From: an uncultured Amaricoccus sp.
GTDB lineage: Bacteria; Pseudomonadota; Alphaproteobacteria; Rhodobacterales; Rhodobacteraceae
Assembly: GCF_937891315.1 (NCBI RefSeq)
Contig: NZ_CALAGI010000115.1
Coordinates: forward strand, 1 to 40,634
Length of the DNA stretch: 40,634 nt
Direction: 5' to 3'
The position numbers and the translations under genes were made by a program. Shown here one piece after another: positions 16,455 to 24,140 of the stretch. The number at the start of each line of letters is the position of its first letter. Position 1 is the stretch's first letter. Under the pieces are notes generated by a model. The model had not been told where the DNA came from, did no database searches, and saw only the letters and a list, made by a program, of their open reading frames with translations.

Positions 16455-17102
16455 TCAGGTCCGCTCGGCGCCGAGGGTCTCGACGAAGGCCGACAGCGCC
16501 GCCTCCGGCCCGTCGGCATGGGTCCAGATCTCCTCGCCGAGTGCCAGGAAATCCGCTACGCCCGCGAGGTCGGCGGCGAGTTGGGGCGTCAGACCTCCCT
16601 CGGCCACCACCGGCAGCTCGATGAGCTCGGACCACCATTGAAAGAGCTCGAACGGCGCCAGCGCCCCATCGCCGAGGCTCGATTGCGTCATCGGTCCGAA
16701 GCTTACATAATCGGCGCCGAGCTCGCCCGCCGTCATGCCGTCGTGGCGCGAGGCATGCGCATAGGTTCCGACAATGGCCTCCGTTCCGAGCGCGGCGCGG
16801 GCGGCGCGCACCTGGCGGGCGCCGTCGCTCAGATGGACTCCGTCGAGGCCGAGCGGCCCGACCAGCCGGAAATGATCGGCGATCACCAGCGGCACATCGC
16901 GCGCATGGCAGACCTCGCGCAATGCGTCGGCCGCCCGCCCCACCTCCTCCTCCGAGCGGGTGGCGAGGGCGAGGCGCACGCAGGCGATCTCGAACCGGTC
17001 GAGCAGGCGGGCGAGCGTCCCGGCGAAGCCGCCGAGCGCCAGCGCCGGGGGGGTGATCAGATAGAGCCGGGCCGCCGCCGGCGCCTCGGCTTCGGGCGGC
17101 AT
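16455..17102 (-). CDS. Divergent thiamine-phosphate-synthase (ThiE/TenI) family protein
   Basis: A 215-residue TIM-barrel protein of the ThiE/TenI family. Seen: VPLVIADHF (71-78), DGVHLSD (87-93), GTYAHASRHD (112-121), DYVSFGP (131-137) and AEGGLTP (167-173), in the order of thiamine phosphate synthases. Bona fide ThiE joins HMP-PP and thiazole phosphate. Here, however, the phosphate-binding Q-L/F-R-x-K strand reads VRLALA (42-47), the IND motif reads IAD, and no Lys follows the FGP motif (MTQSSLGDG). Enzyme activity is therefore doubtful. It lies 13 bases after eno on the same strand and is probably co-transcribed with it. Confidence 0.75.
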   Translation of the reverse strand: MPPEAEAPAAARLYLITPPALALGGFAGTLARLLDRFEIACVRLALATRSEEEVGRAADALREVCHARDVPLVIADHFRLVGPLGLDGVHLSDGARQVRAARAALGTEAIVGTYAHASRHDGMTAGELGADYVSFGPMTQSSLGDGALAPFELFQWWSELIELPVVAEGGLTPQLAADLAGVADFLALGEEIWTHADGPEAALSAFVETLGAERT

Positions 17103-17115
17103 GGCTTGACCCCGC

Positions 17116-18393
17116 TCAGCGGCGCAGGATCGAGCGGCCGGCGAAGATCGCGTTCTCGCCCAGATCCTCCTCGAGCCGGATCAGCTGGTTGTATTTGGCG
17201 AGCCGGTCGGAGCGCGACAGCGAGCCGGTCTTGATCTGGCCGCAGTTGGTCGCGACCGCGAGATCGGCGATGGTCGCATCCTCGGTCTCGCCCGAGCGGT
17301 GCGACATGACGGCGGTGTAGCCGGCGCGGTGCGCCATGTCGACGGCGGCCAGCGTCTCGGTCAGGCTGCCGATCTGGTTCACCTTGACCAGGATCGAATT
17401 GGCGATGCCCCTGTCGATCCCCTCGGCCAGCCGCGCGGTGTTGGTGACGAAGAGGTCGTCGCCGACCAGCTGGCAGCGGTTGCCGACCGCCTCGGTCAGC
17501 AGCTTCCAGCCCTCCCAATCATCCTCGGACATGCCGTCCTCGATCGAGATGATCGGATAGGCGTCGACCAGGTCGGCGAGATAGGCGGCGTTCTGCGCGG
17601 CGGTGCGCTTCTTGCCCTCGCCGGCCATGTCATAGATCCCGTCGGCGAAATACTCGGTCGCCGCGCAGTCGAGCGCGAGATAGACGTCCTCGCCCGGGCG
17701 ATAGCCGGCGATCTCGACGCTCTTCATGATGAAGTCGAGCGCCTCGGTGCTCGAGCTGAGGTTCGGGGCGAAGCCGCCCTCGTCGCCGACGGCGGTATTG
17801 TGCCCGGCCTTGCCGAGCTGCTTCTTCAGCGCGTGGAACACCTCGGCGCCGACGCGCACCGCCTCGGCGATCGAGTCCGCGCCGACCGGCATGATCATGA
17901 ACTCCTGGATGTCGATCGGATTGTCGGCATGGGCGCCGCCGTTGATGATGTTCATCATCGGTACCGGCAGCACGCGGGCCGAGGTGCCGCCGATATAGCG
18001 ATAGAGCGGTGTTCCGAGGCTCTGGGCCGCCGCCTTGGCGCTGGCGAGGCTGACGCCGAGGATCGCGTTCGCCCCGAGCTTGGCCTTGTTCGGCGTGCCG
18101 TCGAGATCGATCAGCACGGTGTCGATCGTCAGCTGGTCGGTGACACGCAGGCCGGTCAGCGCGTCGCAGATCGGGCCGTTCACCGACTCGACCGCGCGCC
18201 GCACGCCCTTGCCGCCATAGCGCTTGGGATCGCCGTCGCGCAACTCCACCGCCTCGTGCGCGCCGGTCGAGGCGCCCGACGGCACCGCCGCCCGCCCCAT
18301 GGCGCCATCCTCGAGCAGGACATCGACCTCGACCGTGGGATTGCCCCGACTGTCCAGTATTTCGCGCGCCACGACGTCGATGATGACCGACAT
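17116..18393 (-). CDS. eno: Enolase
   Basis: A 425-residue enolase converting 2-phosphoglycerate to phosphoenolpyruvate. The loop SGASTGAHEA, the catalytic Glu in GDEGGFAPN, the magnesium site SIEDGMSEDDW, the catalytic Lys in LVKVNQIGSLTET and SHRSGETED are all present in order. The frame extends to 18516, but ATG 18393 gives the family start (MSVIIDVVAREILDSRGN) and has GGGGGATTTT upstream. The thiE-like gene follows at 13 bases. The gap of about 90 bases to the preceding CobW-family gene must hold its promoter, which I cannot pinpoint. Confidence 0.98.
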   Translation of the reverse strand: MSVIIDVVAREILDSRGNPTVEVDVLLEDGAMGRAAVPSGASTGAHEAVELRDGDPKRYGGKGVRRAVESVNGPICDALTGLRVTDQLTIDTVLIDLDGTPNKAKLGANAILGVSLASAKAAAQSLGTPLYRYIGGTSARVLPVPMMNIINGGAHADNPIDIQEFMIMPVGADSIAEAVRVGAEVFHALKKQLGKAGHNTAVGDEGGFAPNLSSSTEALDFIMKSVEIAGYRPGEDVYLALDCAATEYFADGIYDMAGEGKKRTAAQNAAYLADLVDAYPIISIEDGMSEDDWEGWKLLTEAVGNRCQLVGDDLFVTNTARLAEGIDRGIANSILVKVNQIGSLTETLAAVDMAHRAGYTAVMSHRSGETEDATIADLAVATNCGQIKTGSLSRSDRLAKYNQLIRLEEDLGENAIFAGRSILRR

Positions 18394-18485
18394 GATCAGA
18401 AAATCCCCCGCATTCGTCTGGGCCCCGTTCGCTTCCGTGATTAGACGAAACCGCCCTGCTGGGGAACCGCGAAAACGCCGTCGCG

Positions 18486-19562
18486 TCAGGCGTGGGCGAG
18501 TGGCGCCGCCTGCCACTCGGAAAGCGACGGGAGGTGCCGGGCGAAGGCCTCGCGCACCACTCCGCGCCGCGGCCCGCGTGCGATCACCACCACCCGCGTC
18601 CCGGGCGGGCCGGTCCAGCGGTCGAGCCGGCTCGGCGGATGCAGCACATGCTGGACGGCGTGCAGGATGACTGGCCGCTCCGGCTCCTCGTCAAGGCAGG
18701 CGATCGCCTTCAACCGCAGGAGATCCGGGCCCAGTTCCTCGCGCAGGCCGTCGATCACGTCCTGCAGATCCCAGGCATTCACCGGCGCCGCGCCGAGATA
18801 GCAGAAGGCGCTGATGTCGTCGCCATGCCGGTTCGGGTCGTGCGCGTGACGATGCCCGTCGTGCCCGTGAGAGTGCCCGTCGTCTCGCTCGAACCGCAGC
18901 CAGTCCCGCGCCTCCGGTGCCTTCAGCGCCGGGTCGAAGGCGGCGAGCCCGAAGACCTCGCCGGGACCGGCCGCCCGCGCGTCCATCACCGCCGCGTTCG
19001 GATTCATCGTCCGCAGCCGGGCGCGGAGTTCGGCGTCCTCGGGCGCGAGATCGGTCTTCGAGACCAGCAGGAGGTCGGCCACCCCGACCTGCGCCCGCGC
19101 CTCGGCGAAGCGGTCGAGCGTCGCCGCTCCGGTCGCGGCGTCCACCACCGTTACCACGCCGTTCAGCGCGTAGCGCGCGATGACGAGATCGCTGGTCATC
19201 AGCGCGTTCAGCACCGGTCCCGGATCGGCGAGGCCAGTCGTCTCGATCACCAGCCGGGAAAACGCCGGTCCCTTGCCGGTCGCCGCTTCCTCGGCCAGCC
19301 GCAGCAGGGTCAGTCGGACATCCCCCGCCACCGTGCAGCAGAGGCAGCCCGAGGTCGTGGCGAAGGCGGCGCCGTCCGCCTGCTCGACGAGGTCGCCGTC
19401 GATGCCAATCGCGCCGAACTCGTTGACGATCACCGCCGTGTCGGCAAAGCGCGGATCGGCCAGCAGCCGGTTGAGCAGGCTGGTCTTGCCGGCACCGAGA
19501 AACCCGGTCAGCACGGTGACCGGAACGCGCGGAAAGTCCGCCTGGGTGGTGTCTTCGCTCAC
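18486..19562 (-). CDS. COG0523/CobW family zinc-related GTPase (ZNG1-like)
   Basis: A 358-residue G3E P-loop GTPase of the CobW/COG0523 group, whose members deliver metals to client proteins. Walker A GFLGAGKT (20-27), the metal-binding CxCC motif Cys73-Leu-Cys75-Cys76, a Walker-B-like ETTGLADP segment and SKTD in the NKxD position are seen; a His/Asp-rich stretch (GHSHGHDGHRHAHD, about 230) precedes the C-terminal CobW domain. Start GTG 19562 is chosen over ATG 19604 because GGAGG precedes it at a good distance. It follows znuA by 43 bases on the same strand, so a zinc-starvation chaperone role (ZNG1/ZigA type) is a strong inference; a cobalt role is unlikely since no cobalamin genes are near. 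Confidence 0.88.
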   Translation of the reverse strand: MSEDTTQADFPRVPVTVLTGFLGAGKTSLLNRLLADPRFADTAVIVNEFGAIGIDGDLVEQADGAAFATTSGCLCCTVAGDVRLTLLRLAEEAATGKGPAFSRLVIETTGLADPGPVLNALMTSDLVIARYALNGVVTVVDAATGAATLDRFAEARAQVGVADLLLVSKTDLAPEDAELRARLRTMNPNAAVMDARAAGPGEVFGLAAFDPALKAPEARDWLRFERDDGHSHGHDGHRHAHDPNRHGDDISAFCYLGAAPVNAWDLQDVIDGLREELGPDLLRLKAIACLDEEPERPVILHAVQHVLHPPSRLDRWTGPPGTRVVVIARGPRRGVVREAFARHLPSLSEWQAAPLAHA

Positions 19563-19605
19563 CGATATTCCTCCGAACGGGGGGCGCGCCGCCTTGCCCG
19601 GCATA

Positions 19606-20586
19606 CTACTCCGGCTTCGGCGCGAGGCAATCGGCGAGGCTCTCGGCGAGGCCGCGCATCAGCGCGGGATAGAGATCCGGCCCCGGGGTCAGCGCGATGC
19701 CCTCGGGATCGAGTGTCCCGGCGCGCACGGCGCTGCCCTCGATCACCGTCTCGATCAGCTTGGGATCGAACGACGGCTCGGCGAAGGCGCAGACCACGCC
19801 CTCGGCGCCGATCCGGGCGCGCAGATCGGCGATCCGCGCCGCGCCCGGCGCCTCGCCGTCGGTCAGCGCGAGGCTGCCGGCGGCGGGCAGGTCGAAGCGC
19901 TTCTCGAAATACTGATAGGCGTCGTGAAAGACGAGAAACGGCTTGCCCCGCGCCGGTGCCAGCCGGGAGGAAATCTCGTCCGACAGCGCCGTGGTCTCGG
20001 CGCCGAAAGCGGCGGCGTTCGCCTCGTAGACCGCCGCGTGCTCCGGATCGGCCTCGGTCAATGTCGCCGCGACCGCTTGCGCGAAGGCGGCGGCGTTCGC
20101 GGGATCGAGCCAGACATGCCCGTCCATGCCGTCGAGGCCATGCGCCCCCTCATGCCCCTCGGGACGCGCTGCCTCTTCGGGGCCCTCGCCCTCGTGGTGA
20201 TCCGGTTCGAACGGCCCGCCGTCCCGCGCCGGCAGCAGCGTCACCCCCGGCGCCTCGTCCAGCATCAGCACCTTCGCCCGGCCGGCGAGCGCGTCGATTG
20301 GCCCGTCCATCCAGGGCGTCATGTTCGGTCCGACCCAGACCACCACGTCCGCGCCGTCGATCAGCGCCGCGTCGGAGGGGCGCAGCGCATAGTCGTGCGG
20401 CGAGGTGCCGGCGCGCAGGATCAGCCCTGGCGCGTCGACGCCCTCCATCACCCGGGCGACGATCGAATGGACGGGCGCGATATCGACGGCGACCCGCGGC
20501 GCGGCGAGCCCCGCGCCAGCGCCGATCAGCGCGGCGAAGAAGGCGAGGGTGCCCGGCACGATCGGGCGGCGGAGGATCGGCGGCAT
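19606..20586 (-). CDS. znuA: Zinc ABC transporter substrate-binding protein
   Basis: A 326-residue periplasmic zinc-binding protein of the ZnuABC importer. Signal peptide about 1-28 (core GTLAFFAALIGAGAG). Zinc ligands expected from E. coli ZnuA are visible: His64 in SPHDYAL, His157 in GHVWLDP and His221 in VFHDAYQYFE. A His/Asp/Glu-rich loop (about 127-156) is the usual flexible zinc-gathering loop. Cys266 and Cys320 may form a disulfide. The frame stays open to 20754 through four tandem repeats, but those residues are low-complexity; ATG 20586 with AAGGAACAGGAC upstream is the start. Divergent from zur, probably under Zur control. Confidence 0.95.
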   Translation of the reverse strand: MPPILRRPIVPGTLAFFAALIGAGAGLAAPRVAVDIAPVHSIVARVMEGVDAPGLILRAGTSPHDYALRPSDAALIDGADVVVWVGPNMTPWMDGPIDALAGRAKVLMLDEAPGVTLLPARDGGPFEPDHHEGEGPEEAARPEGHEGAHGLDGMDGHVWLDPANAAAFAQAVAATLTEADPEHAAVYEANAAAFGAETTALSDEISSRLAPARGKPFLVFHDAYQYFEKRFDLPAAGSLALTDGEAPGAARIADLRARIGAEGVVCAFAEPSFDPKLIETVIEGSAVRAGTLDPEGIALTPGPDLYPALMRGLAESLADCLAPKPE

Positions 20587-20606
20587 GTCCTGTTCCTTCG
20601 AAGAGC

Positions 20607-20706
20607 GTCGGCCGCCGCGGGCGCGATTGATGCCGGCCGCGGCGGGCGCGATTGATGTCGGCCGCGGCGGGCGCGATTGATGTCGGCCGCGGCGGGCGCG
20701 ATTGAT
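20607..20706. repeat. Four tandem 25-bp repeats in the znuA leader
   Basis: Four contiguous 25-base units: 20607-20631, 20632-20656, 20657-20681 and 20682-20706. Units 3 and 4 are identical; unit 2 differs by one base and unit 1 by one internal base relative to unit 3. Each unit ends in GCGCGATTGAT and most contain GCCGCGGC. They lie between the znuA start and the divergent promoter region, hence probably in the znuA 5' untranslated leader. The unit is not a multiple of three, so this is not a coding repeat. Confidence 0.95.
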
Positions 20707-20758
20707 ATTGTGGCCTGTGGGGCGCCTCGGTATGGTGCCGGTTCGATGTTGCAAGAAC

Positions 20759-20773
20759 TGTTATAAAGTAACA
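20759..20773. promoter_or_regulatory. Zur-box-like palindrome between zur and znuA
   Basis: TGTTA-TAAAG-TAACA, an AT-rich inverted repeat in an otherwise GC-rich gap, resembles the GTTATA-centred operators of Zur/Fur proteins. It ends three bases before the zur ATG. TATAAA within it may be a -10 element of zur, giving a leaderless or nearly leaderless message; TATAAC on the other strand could serve znuA. One site could thus control zur-znuCB and znuA-cobW. Confidence 0.6.
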
Positions 20774-20776
20774 ATC

Positions 20777-21283
20777 ATGCCGTCAAGCGCGGACCCGTCC
20801 CAGACCGAGCCGGAGGCCTTCCGTCCACATGACCATGGCGCCTGCCGCGGTCAGGCGATGGCAGCGGTGGCGACGGCCTGCGCCGCGCGGCGCCTGCGGC
20901 TCACCCCGGCGCGGAACTTCGTGCTCGAGACCCTGCTCGAATCTCACCGCGCGCTGACCGCCTACGAACTGCTCGACCGGCTGGCCGCCGCCGGGCTCGG
21001 CAGCCAGCCGCCGGTGGTCTATCGCGCGCTTGATTTCCTGATCGAGAACGGCTTTGCCCACCGGATCGAGCGACTCGGCGCCTTCGTCGGTTGCGTGCAT
21101 GGCGGCGCCGAGCACAACGCCGCCTTCGTTGTCTGCCGCGCCTGCCGGATGGTGGCCGAGACCAACCTGCCACGCAGCATGCGCGGCCTTGTCGACGAGG
21201 CCGCGGTCGCCGGCTTCGCGGTCGAGAAGATCGTGGTCGAGGCCGAAGGCCTTTGCGCCCGCTGCCGCGAGGCCGCCGCGTGA
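20777..21283 (+). CDS. zur: Zinc uptake regulator, Fur family
   Basis: A 168-residue Fur-superfamily repressor that binds DNA when zinc-loaded. Zur features: HDHGACRG at the N-terminus, the winged helix (RLRLTPARNFVLETLLESHR, then QPPVVYRALDFLIENGFAHR), His108, and structural zinc cysteines Cys120-x2-Cys123 and Cys160-x2-Cys163. The frame can be extended to a TTG at 20702, but ATG 20777 gives the typical N-terminus; no ribosome site precedes it, and the palindrome overlaps the region, so a leaderless transcript is possible. The stop overlaps the znuC start in GTGA. Its place between znuA and znuCB makes the zinc assignment firm. Confidence 0.95.
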   Translation: MPSSADPSQTEPEAFRPHDHGACRGQAMAAVATACAARRLRLTPARNFVLETLLESHRALTAYELLDRLAAAGLGSQPPVVYRALDFLIENGFAHRIERLGAFVGCVHGGAEHNAAFVVCRACRMVAETNLPRSMRGLVDEAAVAGFAVEKIVVEAEGLCARCREAAA

Positions 21284-22077
21284 CCCCCGGCGCGACGCTG
21301 ATCGAGACCCGGGGCCTCGGCGTCGCACTCGGTGGGACTCGCATCCTGCGCGACGTGAACATCACGCTGCGCGCCGGCGAGATCGTGACGCTGGTCGGCC
21401 CCAACGGGTCCGGCAAGAGCACCCTGCTGCGCCTGCTGGTCGGCGCGCTGCGCCCGACCGAAGGCGCGGTGATCCGGGCGCCCGGCCTCGCCTTCGGCTA
21501 TGTGCCGCAGCGGCTGGCGATCGACCATACCATGCCGCTGACCGTCGCCCGCTTTCTCGACTTCGCCGGCGGCGCGCCGCGGGCGCGGGCCGGCGCGCTG
21601 GAGCGGGTCGGCATCCCCGGTCTCGCCGGCGCGCAGATGATCGACCTCTCGGGCGGCCAGTTCCAGCGGGCAATGCTCGCCCAGGCCCTGCTGCGCCGAC
21701 CGGATATGCTGGTGCTCGACGAGGCGGCGCAGGGGCTCGACCAGCCCGGCGTCGCCCGTTTCTACCGGCTGATCGAGGAACTCCGCTCCGAACTCGGTTG
21801 CGCGGTGCTGATGGTCAGCCACGACCTGCATGTGGTGATGGCGGCCTCGGACCGGGTGATCTGTCTCAACGGTCATGTCTGCTGCGAGGGCACGCCGACC
21901 GTCGTCTCCGCCGCCCCGGCCTATCGCGCGCTCTTCGGCCACGGCACCGGCGGCACGCTGGCGCTCTATCGCCACGACCACGATCACAGCCACCCGCGGC
22001 AAGACCCGCCGGCTTCCTGTCAGGATCACGATCACACCCACGACCATTCACATGGCCATCCGGAGCCGCGGGCGTGA
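21280..22077 (+). CDS. znuC: Zinc ABC transporter ATP-binding protein
   Basis: A 265-residue ATPase of the ZnuABC importer. Walker A GPNGSGKST (40-48), the signature LSGGQFQRAMLAQALL, Walker B MLVLDEAAQG and the switch His in VSHDLHVV are all seen. The C-terminal 35 residues are His/Asp-rich (RHDHDHSH, DHDHTHDHSHGH), a common zinc-binding extension of ZnuC. It starts with GTG overlapping the zur stop by four bases, and its own stop overlaps the znuB start in GTGA, so the three proteins are translationally coupled. Confidence 0.96.
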   Translation: MTPGATLIETRGLGVALGGTRILRDVNITLRAGEIVTLVGPNGSGKSTLLRLLVGALRPTEGAVIRAPGLAFGYVPQRLAIDHTMPLTVARFLDFAGGAPRARAGALERVGIPGLAGAQMIDLSGGQFQRAMLAQALLRRPDMLVLDEAAQGLDQPGVARFYRLIEELRSELGCAVLMVSHDLHVVMAASDRVICLNGHVCCEGTPTVVSAAPAYRALFGHGTGGTLALYRHDHDHSHPRQDPPASCQDHDHTHDHSHGHPEPRA

Positions 22078-22880
22078 CACCGCTCGACAGCTTCCTCGTC
22101 CGGGCGGCGCTGGCCGGGATCGGGGTCGCGCTGGCCGCCGGGCCGCTCGGCTGCTTCGTGGTCTGGCGGCGCATGGCCTATTTCGGCGACGCCACCGCCC
22201 ATGCCGCGTTGCTCGGGGTGACATTGGCGCTGGCGCTGCGGCTGCCGATCGTGCTCGGCGTGACGGCGACGGCGCTCGCCATGGCACTGACCGTGTCGCT
22301 CGCCTCGGGCCGGGCCTACGCGGTCGATACCATGCTCGGCGTCGCCTCCCACGCCGCGCTGGCAACCGGCCTCGTGGCATTGTCGCTGCTTCATGGTGTG
22401 CGGGTCGATCTGTCGGCCTATCTCTTCGGCGACATCCTCGCCGTGACGCGCGTCGACCTCGCCGTGATCTATTGCGGCGCGCTCCTCGTGACGGCGCTCG
22501 TCGCCTGGCGCTGGCGGCGCCTGCTCCTGGCCACGCTGAACGAGGATTTCGCCGCCGCTTCCGGTGTCGAGCCGCGGACCGAGCGGTTGATCCTGACACT
22601 GGCGCTCGCCCTGCTGGTGGCGGTCTCGCTGAAGGTGGTCGGCGCGCTGCTCATCACCGCGATGCTGATCGTCCCGGCCGCCGCCGCCCGCGGCTTTGCC
22701 CGCACGCCCGAGGCGATGGCGGTCATCGCCGTCGCGATCGGCGCGGTGTCGACCCTGCTCGGCCTCGGCGGTTCCTGGACCCTCGACACGCCGACCGGCC
22801 CCTCGATCGTCGTCGCCGCCGTCCTCTGCCTCGTCGCCGGCACGCTCTTCTCAAGCCTCCGCGCGGCCGAGCGCCGCTGA
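22074..22880 (+). CDS. znuB: Zinc ABC transporter permease
   Basis: A 268-residue inner-membrane permease of the ABC-3 (manganese/zinc) family with about eight hydrophobic segments. The AYFGDATAHAALLGV stretch (about 35-49) and SLKVVGALLITAMLIVPAAAAR (given here as position about 183-204) are characteristic. GTG start overlaps the znuC stop by four bases. It closes the zur-znuC-znuB operon and is convergent with the small acidic protein gene. Identification is secure from both sequence and context. Confidence 0.96.
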   Translation: MTPLDSFLVRAALAGIGVALAAGPLGCFVVWRRMAYFGDATAHAALLGVTLALALRLPIVLGVTATALAMALTVSLASGRAYAVDTMLGVASHAALATGLVALSLLHGVRVDLSAYLFGDILAVTRVDLAVIYCGALLVTALVAWRWRRLLLATLNEDFAAASGVEPRTERLILTLALALLVAVSLKVVGALLITAMLIVPAAAARGFARTPEAMAVIAVAIGAVSTLLGLGGSWTLDTPTGPSIVVAAVLCLVAGTLFSSLRAAERR

Positions 22881-22890
22881 TGCGCCGATC

Positions 22891-23118
22891 TCAGGTTTCG
22901 GGCGCCGGATCGGCCTCCGCCCTGTTGGCCGGGGTTTCGAGGTCGTCCTCGAGATATTGCTCGAGATCGACGAGATCCTCCGGCAGCGGCAGGCCCATCG
23001 CCCGCATCTCGGTCAGCTTCTCGCGCAGGCTTTCCTGCAGCTGATGCGAATCGTCGGGGTTCTTCGCGATCTCGTCGAGCAGCATCGCAATCCCCAAGCG
23101 GAAATCCTCGAAAGCCAT
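22891..23118 (-). CDS. Small acidic protein of unknown function
   Basis: A 75-residue protein starting MAFEDFRLGIAMLLDEIA, predicted mostly helical and acidic, with no cysteine, signal peptide or membrane segment. I do not recognise a functional domain. Start 23118 is chosen over 23145 because GGGAGGA precedes it at a good distance. It is convergent with znuB and divergent from the universal stress protein gene, with which it shares a 150-base control region. The clear ribosome site and ordinary codon use argue it is real. Confidence 0.7.
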   Translation of the reverse strand: MAFEDFRLGIAMLLDEIAKNPDDSHQLQESLREKLTEMRAMGLPLPEDLVDLEQYLEDDLETPANRAEADPAPET

Positions 23119-23182
23119 GCAATCCTCCCGGTTTCCCAGCGCCACGCGCCATGCGACAGTAGCCCACCCGGCGCGCCGCTTC

Positions 23183-23196
23183 TTGATCTAGCGCAT
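23183..23196. promoter_or_regulatory. Possible Fnr/Crp-family box upstream of the stress protein gene
   Basis: TTGAT-CTAG-CGCAT matches the left half of the TTGAT-N4-ATCAA operator of Fnr-type regulators, with a degenerate right half. It is centred about 83 bases before the ATG of the Usp gene, in the divergent gap with the small acidic protein gene. Only one good half-site, so tentative. Confidence 0.35.
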
Positions 23197-23272
23197 TGGC
23201 GCCGCGCGCGCACGAGCGCAGTAGGGACGCAGTAAAGGGCGCATGCGCCCCCGCAGGCAATGGAGACTTCCC

Positions 23273-24109
23273 ATGTCCTTCAAGACCGTGTTCTTCACGA
23301 TCGGAACCGACCAGGACACCGCCGATCTCGACCGCGTCGCCGCCGTCTGCGGCGAACTTAGCGCGCATCTGACCGTGCTCGTGCTCGGCGTCGCCGCTCC
23401 GCCGCCGGCCTCGCCCTACGGCGTTATTTCCAACGACGTCTGGGCCGGCGAGATCGACCAGGGCCAGGACGCGGCGCGCGCCAAGGCCGCCGAAGTGACC
23501 GACATCCTCGAGAAATCCGGCATCTCCTTCGAAGTCAATCCGCAGTTCGTCGACCGCGCCACGGTGACGACGCTCGCCGCCCGCTTCGCGCGCTATGCCG
23601 ACATCACCTTCGTCGCGCCGCACGCGGCGCGGGCCGAGACGCAGCAGGACTGGGTGATGAACGGCGCCCTTTTCGAGTCGGGCCGGCCTGTGCTGCTTCT
23701 GCCCGGGACGCCGTTCGTGTTCCCGCCAAAGGGCCGGGTCGTGCTCGCGTGGGACGCCAGCGTCGAGGCCTCGAAGGCGGTGCGCGACTCGATCGACCTC
23801 CTGGCGCGGGCGGCGTCGGTCGATGCCGTGCTGATCGACCCGGTGCCGTCCTTCGACGGCCACGGGCCGGAGCCGGGGGCCGACCTGGCCGCCTATCTCG
23901 CCCGGCATGGCGTTGTCACCACCATTCACCGCCTGCCGCGCGAGGGGCAGGAGGTCGGAGATATCCTGCGGCGGACGGCGACCGATCTCGGGGCCGATCT
24001 GATCGTGATGGGCGGCTTCGGCCATTCCCGCTTGCGCCAGCGCTTCTTCGGCGGGACCACGTCGACCATGATGAAGCAGGTGACGATCCCGGTGCTGATG
24101 GCGCATTGA
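23273..24109 (+). CDS. Tandem universal stress protein (UspA family)
   Basis: A 278-residue cytoplasmic protein with two Usp folds. The N-terminal half (about 1-145) is divergent; the C-terminal half (about 150-278) has VVLAWDAS at its first strand and the nucleotide-binding signature GADLIVMGGFGHSRLRQRFFGG (a G-2x-G-9x-G(S/T) type loop, here split around 250-262), then the final strand VTIPVLMAH. Usp proteins help survival under starvation, oxidative or oxygen-limited stress and many bind ATP. ATG 23273 with GGAG upstream is preferred over 23243. A possible Fnr-type half-site lies upstream. Confidence 0.88.
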   Translation: MSFKTVFFTIGTDQDTADLDRVAAVCGELSAHLTVLVLGVAAPPPASPYGVISNDVWAGEIDQGQDAARAKAAEVTDILEKSGISFEVNPQFVDRATVTTLAARFARYADITFVAPHAARAETQQDWVMNGALFESGRPVLLLPGTPFVFPPKGRVVLAWDASVEASKAVRDSIDLLARAASVDAVLIDPVPSFDGHGPEPGADLAAYLARHGVVTTIHRLPREGQEVGDILRRTATDLGADLIVMGGFGHSRLRQRFFGGTTSTMMKQVTIPVLMAH

Positions 24110-24140
24110 GCGGGCCGGCCGGGGCCCACCCGCCGCCGTA

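Noticed and set aside
16204..16641. Plus-strand frames between tRNA-Pro and the thiE-like gene
   Set aside because: Arg/Pro/Gly-rich with no ribosome site and overlapping the thiE-like gene antisense.
16100..18400. TPP riboswitch before the thiE-like gene
   Set aside because: The gene follows enolase by 13 bases, and I see no candidate riboswitch before either gene.
20607..20706. CRISPR-like array
   Set aside because: The units are directly contiguous with no spacers and no cas genes are present; a simple tandem repeat.
20587..20754. N-terminal extension of ZnuA through the tandem repeats
   Set aside because: The 25-base unit shifts frame each copy, giving only low-complexity residues, and the signal peptide with ribosome site begins at 20586.
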